Source: JANNBN01 sp031430595
GTDB lineage: Bacteria > Actinomycetota > Acidimicrobiia > Acidimicrobiales > JANYDT01
DNA length: 64,000 nt
Assembly (NCBI GenBank): GCA_031430595.1
Contig: JANPBU010000043.1
Span: 119,338 to 183,337 of the forward strand
Direction of reading: 5' to 3'
Below, in pieces: positions 34,616 to 42,636 of this stretch. The position numbers and the translations under genes were made by a program. The stretch's first letter is position 1. Each line of letters starts with the position of its first letter. Under the pieces are notes generated by a model. It was not told where the DNA came from and searched no databases. It was given only the letters and a program-made list of their open reading frames with translations.

Positions 34616-37294
34616 ATGGTTCAGTCACTAGACGACGTTCGCAAGCGACAGCAGCAGTCACCAACTTCGGCCCGGCTTCTCCCACACAACATCGAGGCTG
34701 AAGAATCGCTTCTCGGGGCGATGCTGTTGAGCCGTGAGGCTTTGTCGATTGGCCTCGAAAAGGTCGGACCCGAGCATTTTTATAAACCTGCTCACGGTCA
34801 CATCTTTCAGGCGATTGCCTCACTGAACGCTCGCGGTCAGGCCATTGACCCGGTCACGCTGTCTGAAGAACTTCGCCGGGCCGATCTGCTTGACGCCATA
34901 GGGGGATCAGGCACACTCATTGGGTTGCAGGCAGGAACACCATCGACATCGAACGCATCTCAGTACGCGCGCATAGTAGATGAGAATCATACCCTTCGTC
35001 GTCTTATCGGCGTTGCTGGCGAAATTTCTGACCTCGGTTACGGAATGCCTGACGATGTTGCTGTGGCGCTTGATCGAGCCGAACAACTCGTGTTTGAGGT
35101 GGCCCAACATCGCTCGACCGACACGCTCGCGCCGTTGTTTGACTTGTTGCAAGCCTCGCTCGACCGGCTCGAAGAACTGTACGAACGAGGCGATTCGATT
35201 ACCGGCATTCCCACCGGTTTCTACGACCTTGACGATCAGCTAAACGGCTTGCAGAAGGGTGCTCTGTACATCGTTGGCGCTCGTCCCGCTATGGGAAAGT
35301 CGGCCTTTGCTTTGGGGCTGGCGTCAGCCGTTGCGCTGAAGGCCAACCGACCAGCGATGTTCTTTTCTTTGGAAATGAGCCATCTCGAATTGACGCAACG
35401 TTTGTTGTGCTCAGAGGCACGGGTCGACTCGAAACGAATGCGAAACGGTCGCCTACAAACCGACGACTGGCCAAAGATTACGTCGGCAGTTTCGCGCCTT
35501 GCCGAGGCACCGATTTACATCGACGACAATGCCCAGTTGAGTGTGATGGAGATTCGCTCGAAGGCTCGACGGTTGAAGAGTCGCCTTGGCGACCTTGGTG
35601 TCATTGTGATCGATTACTTGCAACTTATGACAGGTCGAAACGGGGCCGAAAGTCGCCAAGTTGAGGTAGCCGAAATTAGTCGAGGGCTGAAAATTATGGC
35701 CCGTGAACTTGAGTGCCCGGTTATTGCGCTTTCGCAGCTTTCTCGTAACCTTGAATCACGGGCCGATAAGCGACCGATGCTGTCTGACCTTCGTGAGTCA
35801 GGGTGTATGCCTGCTTCGACGAAATTGCGTCGAGCTGACAACGGTGAAGAGATTTCGCTTGGAGAGCTTGTACTTACTCAGACGCAACCGCTCGTATGGT
35901 CGATTGATGAACGGAAACGAATGGTTGCAGCCCGGTTGACTCGGGCGTTTCCGTCGGGGATTAAACAATGCTTTCGGTTAGTCTTGGCATCAGGCCGGTC
36001 GGTTGAGGCAAGTGGGAACCATCGGTTTTTGACGGTTGATGGTTGGAAACGGCTCGACGAACTCGTGGCAGGTGAATTTTTAGCTGTTCCGAGGGTGCTG
36101 CCAACCCCGGCGCAGCTCTGCGATGAATGGTCCGACGATCACCTTGCACTGCTAGCCCACATGCTGGGTGACGGATCTATGGGGCCCAGTTTTAAATATG
36201 CAACAGCAGATCCTGCCAATCGCGATCTTGTCGTAAGCCTTGCGAAGTCGTTGTTCAACATTGACGCTACCTACACCCTTTTGGCCAACACATTTCAGGT
36301 CTGGTTTCCAAGCCCATATCGATTGACCCACGGGGTTCGCCATCCGATGAGTAACTGGACTGATCCTTTTGGCTTGTTTGGATCTCGGTCGTGGAACAAA
36401 TTTGTTCCATCGTCGATCTTCGGGTGCAGTGACAGCCAAATTGCCCATTTTCTGCACCATCTCTGGGCTACCGATGGGTCTATTACGATCGGGCGCAACG
36501 GTCGGGGAGATATCGTTCGTTGCTATTACGCAACGACCAGCAATCGGCTTGCCCTAGATGTCCAGCAGCTTTTGCTTCGACTTGGCATTCGCTCGACGAT
36601 TGGTTCAGCCAGAAAGCAACGTCCTGACGGCAATGGTGAGTACCGCCCAGGCTTTAGTGTTCGAGTTCAAGGCACGATTGATCAAACAGAGTTTCTCACC
36701 AAGGTTGGCTGTTTTGGTGGGCGTGGTGAAGTTATTCCAGAAGCTTTGGCTGTCACTGCGCAACAAATACCAAATCCCAACGTCGATCTTGTTCCGTGGG
36801 GAATAGTTGGCGTCATTCGTGAGGCGTTGAAATTTACCGGTGTGACGCACAGACAGTTAGCGACAGCGTTGGGTGAAACGTATGGCGGGTCGTATTTGCT
36901 CGGCGATGAACGGCGACCAAGGCGTTTCTCTCGCAATCGCCTTCGCCGCATCGGCGAAATCGTCAGCTCACAACCTCTGGTTGATATGGCAACCTCCGAT
37001 GTGTTTTGGGACGAGCTCGTAGCGATTGAACCTACCGGTTTGCAGCCGACCTTTGATGCCACGGTAGAAGGTACACATAACTTTATTGCGGATGGCGTGG
37101 TTGCCCATAACTCGCTTGAACAGGATGCGGACGTTGTGATGTTTTTGTATAGAGACGACTATTACAACCACGATTCACCCGATAAGGGCTTGGCTGAGAT
37201 CATCGTCGCTAAGCATCGTTCTGGGGCGGTCGGGTCAAGCAAATTGGTGTTCCTCGATCAGTACACCAAGTTTGAAAACGAGGCCCGGTCATAG
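34616..37294 (+). CDS. dnaB: Replicative DNA helicase DnaB, containing an intein
   Basis: DnaB unwinds the fork ahead of the replicase. The precursor is about 892 residues. The N-terminal part has LLPHNIEAEESLLGAMLL and the RecA-like core (GIPTGFYDLDDQLNGLQKG, Walker A GARPAMGKSAFALGLA, VIDYLQLM, ALSQLSRNLESR, PMLSDLRESG); then an intein of 436 residues; then the rest (SLEQDADVVMFLYRDDYYN, GLAEIIVAKHRSGAVG). The spliced protein would be about 456 residues, a normal DnaB length. The ATG at 34616 is preferred to an in-frame TTG at 34610. Confidence 0.96.
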   Translation: MVQSLDDVRKRQQQSPTSARLLPHNIEAEESLLGAMLLSREALSIGLEKVGPEHFYKPAHGHIFQAIASLNARGQAIDPVTLSEELRRADLLDAIGGSGTLIGLQAGTPSTSNASQYARIVDENHTLRRLIGVAGEISDLGYGMPDDVAVALDRAEQLVFEVAQHRSTDTLAPLFDLLQASLDRLEELYERGDSITGIPTGFYDLDDQLNGLQKGALYIVGARPAMGKSAFALGLASAVALKANRPAMFFSLEMSHLELTQRLLCSEARVDSKRMRNGRLQTDDWPKITSAVSRLAEAPIYIDDNAQLSVMEIRSKARRLKSRLGDLGVIVIDYLQLMTGRNGAESRQVEVAEISRGLKIMARELECPVIALSQLSRNLESRADKRPMLSDLRESGCMPASTKLRRADNGEEISLGELVLTQTQPLVWSIDERKRMVAARLTRAFPSGIKQCFRLVLASGRSVEASGNHRFLTVDGWKRLDELVAGEFLAVPRVLPTPAQLCDEWSDDHLALLAHMLGDGSMGPSFKYATADPANRDLVVSLAKSLFNIDATYTLLANTFQVWFPSPYRLTHGVRHPMSNWTDPFGLFGSRSWNKFVPSSIFGCSDSQIAHFLHHLWATDGSITIGRNGRGDIVRCYYATTSNRLALDVQQLLLRLGIRSTIGSARKQRPDGNGEYRPGFSVRVQGTIDQTEFLTKVGCFGGRGEVIPEALAVTAQQIPNPNVDLVPWGIVGVIREALKFTGVTHRQLATALGETYGGSYLLGDERRPRRFSRNRLRRIGEIVSSQPLVDMATSDVFWDELVAIEPTGLQPTFDATVEGTHNFIADGVVAHNSLEQDADVVMFLYRDDYYNHDSPDKGLAEIIVAKHRSGAVGSSKLVFLDQYTKFENEARS
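35804..37111 (+). other. Intein with LAGLIDADG homing endonuclease in DnaB
   Basis: The in-frame insertion lies between LRESG and SLEQDAD, the classic dnaB-b site. It begins with Cys (CMPASTKLRRADNG, block A), has block B with ASGNHRFL, two LAGLIDADG-type motifs (LALLAHMLGDGS and AHFLHHLWATDGS) and ends GTHNFIADGVVAHN followed by the extein Ser. All splicing residues (Cys1, block B His, final His-Asn, Ser+1) are present, so both splicing and homing look intact. Confidence 0.93.
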
Positions 37295-37311
37295 CTACCA
37301 GTCGTCCGTTG

Positions 37312-37893
37312 ATGCTGTCTTTCGTGCTGGCGGGTTCGCTTTTCAGCTCGTGCGCCAAAGCCAACCTGGTACCCGACACCACACTTGCGGGTGGCGCAAT
37401 ATCGAGCGAGTTCACCCCGGAGGAGACGGCCCAGAAACGTGCTGACCTCATTATGGCGGCCCTCGGCGATGCATACCGCTTTTCAACCGAGGCAGGTGAG
37501 GTGAACGATGCTGCCCTGGCTTCGTTGAGCGATGGGTTTTCAGGTGTTGCGTACGATGCTGAAGAAGCCAACCTGCGAGATGCTGTTGATTCAAGAAATG
37601 CGTTAGCCCGGGTACCTGCAAACCCCGATTTGTTTATCGATATCGTGGTTGAAGGCACCGATCAGTGCCAGGTCGCCGAGGCGGTCTTTGATGATCGTCC
37701 GCTACAAGCGTTCCCGGTGGCCGACGAAGGTATCCCGGTCATTGTTCGAATCGTAGGTGCCCCCGACGAACCGATTTGGCGTATCGACGTATTGGCCTCG
37801 GTTGCCCAGCTCGGTGGTCGGCGGGTGAGTTGTACAGACGTTTCGGCAGCGAAGTTGGTGCCAACGACGTTCACGGCAACAACTGTTGGCTAA
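37312..37893 (+). CDS. Putative lipoprotein of unknown function
   Basis: The 193-residue product has a short signal with lipobox (LSFVLAGSLFSSC), then a soluble part rich in Ala, Asp and Glu. Two cysteines (TDQCQVAE and RRVSCTD) may form a disulfide. No domain is recognised. It follows dnaB by 17 bases and may be co-transcribed with it. An in-frame TTG lies one codon earlier. Confidence 0.65.
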   Translation: MLSFVLAGSLFSSCAKANLVPDTTLAGGAISSEFTPEETAQKRADLIMAALGDAYRFSTEAGEVNDAALASLSDGFSGVAYDAEEANLRDAVDSRNALARVPANPDLFIDIVVEGTDQCQVAEAVFDDRPLQAFPVADEGIPVIVRIVGAPDEPIWRIDVLASVAQLGGRRVSCTDVSAAKLVPTTFTATTVG

Positions 37894-37925
37894 CGCTGGT
37901 TCTTGGGCTGACGTAACCTCTCGTC

Positions 37926-38129
37926 ATGCTTGGTGGCCCGAATCTATTGGTGTTGTTGGTGATGGCGCTCGGTGCAGCCATGGTTGCCGGAAACGTCGCC
38001 GCCCTCGTGAAACCACGCCCACCCAAAGACGGTGACCTTCGAAAGGCTCCAAGAGGACGAACCCTGACCATGGCCGCGGTAGGTGCCTTTGCGGTGATTT
38101 GGTCGCTCGCCACACTGCTCAGCCGATAA
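37926..38129 (+). CDS. Small two-helix membrane protein
   Basis: This 67-residue product has two hydrophobic segments (LLVLLVMALGAAMVAGNVAAL and MAAVGAFAVIWSLATLL) separated by a basic loop (KPRPPKDGDLRKAPRGR). Its 3' end overlaps the convergent LuxR-type gene by 11 bases. The function is unknown; it is supported by its composition and the clean spacing after the lipoprotein gene. Confidence 0.55.
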   Translation: MLGGPNLLVLLVMALGAAMVAGNVAALVKPRPPKDGDLRKAPRGRTLTMAAVGAFAVIWSLATLLSR

Positions 38130-41100
38130 CTGAGTTTGCTGGAACGACTGAGTTTGCTGAACGGTGGAGGGCCGCCAATTCAGTTCGATTATTTATGCTG
38201 AGTTTTTCGAAGACGTGCACGAGGTGCGTTTTGACCGTTGCCCGTGACATAAAGAGTTTCTCGGCTACTTGCGGATTAGTAAAGCCGCGTACAACCACCT
38301 CTACCACTTGCATCTCAGTTGGCGTGAGGCTGCCCCAGCCGGTAGTGGGCCGAACTCGTTCGCCGCGCATGCGCTGAGCCAGTGCAATGGCGTCGGTGAA
38401 CTTGAGGATTGAACCCTCGGCCCAGGGCAGCGTCGAACGAACGCTCTCATGGGCAGCTTCGACATACGCAGCCCGGTGGGCAAAACGATGGCGATACCCC
38501 ATACGATTGCGCTCGGCCTGCGCAGCTCCGAGCAATCGTGCGCCCTCCTGAAGGCGGCCGTTTCCTACAAGAATTGTGGCGATGACTTCTATTGCGTCTA
38601 CTGCGCCAACCCATAACTCGTGGTTTGTCGCCGCTGCGAGAGCACGGTGTCCTTGATCGAGCGCATCCGACGGTTTGTCGAGCATGTCACATTCCGCCAA
38701 AACAACACGGGCGGTCAACTCGTACATTGGTGCCTGAACACCTCTCCACTTCTTTAAGATATTTTCGGCAATGTTGCGGGCCTGCGTAACGTTGCCAAGC
38801 GCAATTTCAACCTGCACTAGATAGACCGCGGTGTTTGATGCAGAGATCTGAAAATCTGAGGCAGCGCCTTCCTCAAAAACCGCTCGTGCCGACAAAAGAT
38901 CACCGTTAAGTAGGTGGCACAGTCCTTCAATTGTGTTCGCAAGGCCATCGTAGGTGGAAAGGTTTCGCATTCTCAGCTGAGGAATGAGGCGAAGGACTCG
39001 TTCACCGGAACCACCGCGCATCAGTTCGCATTCACCCTCGATGTATGCAACTTCCAACCTCTCAACGATCAAGTTCGATAGATCATTTTCAACGAGAGCA
39101 GACGCCACTTCGACGTGCTGCGCGGTACTGTGAAAATCACCTCGTTTGTTAGCGCACAGTGCTTCGACCAGGATCGTGCGATGGTTAACAAACCCACCAA
39201 GAGTTTCGAGGGCTTCGCGGAGCAACCCAAACTCTGCACAAATGCTGGCCGGAATGTACACACAGTTTGTGAACGTGTACCAATCCTTTATCTCGACGGC
39301 GTCTTGGCGCGTTTGGGCAAACATAGCGAGCTGCTCAGCCGTGGGGCCCAATCGGTCAAGCTGCGTAGTCATAAGTGCGCCTTCCATTCGGACAAGTGCC
39401 CTGCCGGTGAAGTCAGCGGTCCCTTTCATGGCAGCCTGTTTCAGCTGAGCGGGCCCATCAAAGCTCGCGTTTCGTAAGACACCAAGTAAGCACATCACCG
39501 CCTCAGCCCACTCTGGTGATTTGACGTCACCGGCCAATGCTGCGCTGAGGCCGTACCGAATCGCCTCGTCGAACGATGCGGTCAAGAGCCAGTAGTAACC
39601 CAGGCCAGCGACTATTCGCAACGAAAGTGATCCGCCAGTTTCGACCCACTCAAATGCTGCGTGACAATTCGGCGCCTCAGGAGCAATACTTCGAATCCAT
39701 GCCGGGGTGAGGTCGATGAACTGCTGTGCTTCTTCGGCATTTGCAGCATCATCAAGAGTTTGTAACCAATCAGCGAACCAGTTTGCATGAATGTCGCGCA
39801 AACGAGAAAGCTCACCGTGCTCTTCCATCCGTCGTATGGCATAGGCCCGAATGGTCTCCAACATGAAAAATCGGTCATGGAATTCGTCAAGAACGATCAG
39901 ACTTTTGTCAACCAACCTAGTGACAAGGTCAAGCACTTCGTAAGCGTCGATACCGATGCTCGCTTCGGATTCGGTTTTGTCTGCACCTACCTGGGCGTTA
40001 CCGTGAGCAACGACCGCCTGAGCTGCCTCGATGGTGAATCCGCCAACGAAAACTCCGAGTCGGCGGAATGCAACCCTCTCAACGGCGTCTAGCAATCCTT
40101 CGCTCCAGGCGATAGATGCCTCTAAGGTTTGGTGTCTGGTCGTAACCAAATGACCTACTGGGCGATTGGGCGTGCGGTCCTCCAGTTGCGCGGCGATACG
40201 TTCGGGAGACATCGCCCGAACTCGGGCGGCTGCCAATTCGATTGCTAGTGGTAGTCCATCAAGTCGTTCACATATTCGAGTAATCGCGTCGGAATTACTT
40301 GGTGTGATCGCAAAGCCCCTTCGTACGCGCGCCGCCCGTTCAATGAATAGCTTCACCGCGTCAAATTGAGTGATGACATCAATCGACAACTCGGCTCTTT
40401 CGGATACCGATGGCGATCCGAGGGGCGGCAGCCGCCAGACCCACTCGCCTGGAATATCGAGTGGTTCGCGACTGGTACACACGATCCTCAGCTGGGGGAT
40501 TTCGGTTAGTAGTGTGCCCACTAGCGATGAGGATGAGGCAAGCACATGTTCGACATTGTCGAGAATCATGATCGTTTCTCCTCGATGGTGCATCGTTGAC
40601 ACCAGGAGGTCTTCGAGTGAGTGATGTTCAGATCCCCGGACGCCTACGACGGAAGCGACAGCACCAACTACCCCTGGCCCGTCAGTTACAGGCGCAAGTT
40701 CTATCCAGAGAACACTCTCCAAGTTGTACGGGGTAATGCGGCGGGCCAATTCTTGGGCGATGCGGGTTTTTCCACAACCACCGGTGCCGGTAATCGTGAT
40801 GAGTCGTTCGCGGTGAAGCAACTTTGCCAACTCGGTGAGTTCTGATTCTCGACCAACAAATGAGGTGAGCGGTGCTGGCACCGAATCGGTCGACGTTTGA
40901 CCTGATCGAGAAGAAAACTCAGCCGACATTTGGCGAATTTGTGCAGGAACTCCGCGCGCATATGTCAGCAGTTCGGCGTCGGCTGCAGTGAGGTCACGAC
41001 CCAGCGTGTCTAGGGCGAGTTCGTGAGCAGCATTGTCGGAAAGTGGTTTCAGGGTCAGGGTTGGTAAGCCAGCGTCGTTGCAGATACGACGGAACTCAAT

Positions 41101-41661
41101 CACAGTCTCGCGAGTACTAAAACTAAGTGCACATATAATTAACAAACGACCGGATCGCATTTCGGACCGAAGTGTTTGCAGCATTTTGAGAGTTGCTCCG
41201 TCAAGCCAATGAGCGTTGTCTACCAGCAGTAAAGTTGGCGAAGCGTTTGCGAGACGTTCGATGGCTTTAAGCAAAACCGGACTTTGGGCCGCCTCGTCTT
41301 CGCATAGAGAGAGTTGCCGCTCAAGATCGCCAACAACCACCCGCTCTGCTCCGGTGAGCGAAAATAGGCCGACTTGAATTGCTGCGAGAGGCCGATACGC
41401 TGCAGGCTTGGCGTTTGACTTGTTGGGTTCTACTGACGAACAGTGAACCGGGGTCCATCCGAGGCCGGCAGCGAGATTCGCCAATTCGGTGAGGAGTCGG
41501 CTCTTTCCCATTCCTGCGTCACCGTCGATCGTGATGATCTCGGGCACCTGATCAGGCAACGATGAGTTCTCGACTCGAGAAAGAACTGAAAACAAGTGCC
41601 GCATCTCAGGGGCTCGGCCAACCAGCTTTGCGTCTCGCATACCCATCATTGTGAAACTCAT
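38119..41661 (-). CDS. Large LuxR-type regulator with two NTPase modules
   Basis: The 1180-residue protein has a first AAA-type NTPase (Walker A GDAGMGKSR at about 47-55, Walker B TLLLVDNAHWL), a second STAND/NB-ARC-like NTPase (SFVGRESELTELAKLL, GTGGCGKTRIAQELA, TIMILDNVEHVL, IVCTSREPLDIPGEWVWRLPPL, LDGLPLAIELAAARVR), a long helical repeat region, and a C-terminal LuxR helix-turn-helix (LTPTEMQVVEVVVRGFTNPQVAEKL, SRATVKTHLVHVFEKL). It is probably a signal-gated transcription activator. The signal and target are unknown. It is divergent from dcd, with about 100 bases between. Confidence 0.88.
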   Translation of the reverse strand: MSFTMMGMRDAKLVGRAPEMRHLFSVLSRVENSSLPDQVPEIITIDGDAGMGKSRLLTELANLAAGLGWTPVHCSSVEPNKSNAKPAAYRPLAAIQVGLFSLTGAERVVVGDLERQLSLCEDEAAQSPVLLKAIERLANASPTLLLVDNAHWLDGATLKMLQTLRSEMRSGRLLIICALSFSTRETVIEFRRICNDAGLPTLTLKPLSDNAAHELALDTLGRDLTAADAELLTYARGVPAQIRQMSAEFSSRSGQTSTDSVPAPLTSFVGRESELTELAKLLHRERLITITGTGGCGKTRIAQELARRITPYNLESVLWIELAPVTDGPGVVGAVASVVGVRGSEHHSLEDLLVSTMHHRGETIMILDNVEHVLASSSSLVGTLLTEIPQLRIVCTSREPLDIPGEWVWRLPPLGSPSVSERAELSIDVITQFDAVKLFIERAARVRRGFAITPSNSDAITRICERLDGLPLAIELAAARVRAMSPERIAAQLEDRTPNRPVGHLVTTRHQTLEASIAWSEGLLDAVERVAFRRLGVFVGGFTIEAAQAVVAHGNAQVGADKTESEASIGIDAYEVLDLVTRLVDKSLIVLDEFHDRFFMLETIRAYAIRRMEEHGELSRLRDIHANWFADWLQTLDDAANAEEAQQFIDLTPAWIRSIAPEAPNCHAAFEWVETGGSLSLRIVAGLGYYWLLTASFDEAIRYGLSAALAGDVKSPEWAEAVMCLLGVLRNASFDGPAQLKQAAMKGTADFTGRALVRMEGALMTTQLDRLGPTAEQLAMFAQTRQDAVEIKDWYTFTNCVYIPASICAEFGLLREALETLGGFVNHRTILVEALCANKRGDFHSTAQHVEVASALVENDLSNLIVERLEVAYIEGECELMRGGSGERVLRLIPQLRMRNLSTYDGLANTIEGLCHLLNGDLLSARAVFEEGAASDFQISASNTAVYLVQVEIALGNVTQARNIAENILKKWRGVQAPMYELTARVVLAECDMLDKPSDALDQGHRALAAATNHELWVGAVDAIEVIATILVGNGRLQEGARLLGAAQAERNRMGYRHRFAHRAAYVEAAHESVRSTLPWAEGSILKFTDAIALAQRMRGERVRPTTGWGSLTPTEMQVVEVVVRGFTNPQVAEKLFMSRATVKTHLVHVFEKLSINNRTELAALHRSANSVVPANSVIG

Positions 41662-41761
41662 TGCTACTGCCTAACCAGGAGCCAATCAAACACACACCAT
41701 ACGAGTGCGGTCGCGCCAGCCGGGCTCCCCGACATCTTGTTCTGGAACTACGCTCAGCGGC

Positions 41762-42328
41762 GTGATCCTGTCTGACCGGTCAATTCGTGAAGCCCTCGAA
41801 ACGGGAAGGATTTCGGTTGACCCCTATGTTCCATCGAATGTTCAACCGTCGTCGATCGACATTTGCCTTGACCGATTCTTTCGAGTGTTTCGAAACCATT
41901 CGACAAAGGTCATCGACGTCAAAGAAAATCAGGAAGACCTGACCGAGTTGATTGAGATTGCCGACGGTGATTGTTTTGTGCTGCATCCTGGCGAGTTTGC
42001 GTTGGGGTCAACAGCTGAGCGCTTGACGGTTGGGGTCGATTTGGTCGCTCGTATTGAGGGCAAGTCGTCGCTTGGGCGCCTTGGGCTGTTGATTCATTCA
42101 ACTGCCGGATTTATTGACCCGGGTTTCGATGGGCACATCACCCTTGAGTTATCGAATGTGGCGAACCTTCCGATCACGTTGTACCCCGGTATGCGAATCG
42201 GTCAAATCAGCTTTCTACAGATGACGACGCCAGCTGACAATCCATACGGGTCATCGGCGATTGGATCGAAATATCAAGGCCAGCGGGGTCCGACACCAAG
42301 TCGCTATTTCGAAAACTTTCAACGTTGA
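41762..42328 (+). CDS. dcd: dCTP deaminase (probably bifunctional, dUMP-forming)
   Basis: This 188-residue enzyme supplies dUMP/dUTP for thymidylate synthesis. It has VILSDRSIREALE, VQPSSIDICLDRFFRVF, GKSSLGRLGLLIHSTAGFIDPGFDGHITLELSNVANLPI and the C-terminal GSKYQGQRGPTPSRYFENF. The close match to the mycobacterial deaminase, which also hydrolyses dUTP, suggests the same dual activity (inference). The GTG at 41762 is set by the conserved start ILSDRSI; the upstream frame is not conserved and no ribosome site is seen. Confidence 0.94.
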   Translation: MILSDRSIREALETGRISVDPYVPSNVQPSSIDICLDRFFRVFRNHSTKVIDVKENQEDLTELIEIADGDCFVLHPGEFALGSTAERLTVGVDLVARIEGKSSLGRLGLLIHSTAGFIDPGFDGHITLELSNVANLPITLYPGMRIGQISFLQMTTPADNPYGSSAIGSKYQGQRGPTPSRYFENFQR

Positions 42329-42552
42329 GTCAGAACGAAGTTCCTTTGCCCGACAGGCAGTCTGTGAGTGAATACCTTGATTTCGAATGTCCGCGCTGTC
42401 ACCTTCCAGCGTCTGAATTTTTCTACGGACCGTGCACCGTTTGCGTCGGTCAGATGCGCGCTTCGGTCGGGCTTGATCATCGCCAAGTTGATGTTGCGGA
42501 GTACGCTCCAAAAATGAACGTCACACCGAATGCGGTTGCTTCGAAGGAGTAG
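42325..42552 (+). CDS. Small zinc-ribbon-like protein
   Basis: The 75-residue product has two CxxC pairs (FECPRCHLP and GPCTVCVGQM) 18 residues apart, probably one zinc site. It starts with TTG overlapping the dcd stop (TTGA), a sign of translational coupling. No family is recognised. It is followed by a terminator hairpin. Confidence 0.6.
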   Translation: MSQNEVPLPDRQSVSEYLDFECPRCHLPASEFFYGPCTVCVGQMRASVGLDHRQVDVAEYAPKMNVTPNAVASKE

Positions 42553-42568
42553 CTCGTTTGCGCGAGAA

Positions 42569-42598
42569 CGCCCCCCAAACCGTGAAGTTTGAGGGGCG
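42569..42598. terminator. Terminator hairpin between convergent genes
   Basis: CGCCCC-C-CAAAC pairs with GTTTG-A-GGGGCG around the loop CGTGAA, with one mismatch in an 11-bp stem. It lies between the zinc-ribbon gene and the convergent surface-protein gene and could serve both. No long T-run follows. Confidence 0.65.
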
Positions 42599-42636
42599 AG
42601 CTTCGTGGTGGTGTGAGCGCTATGGATGCTGGCTAG

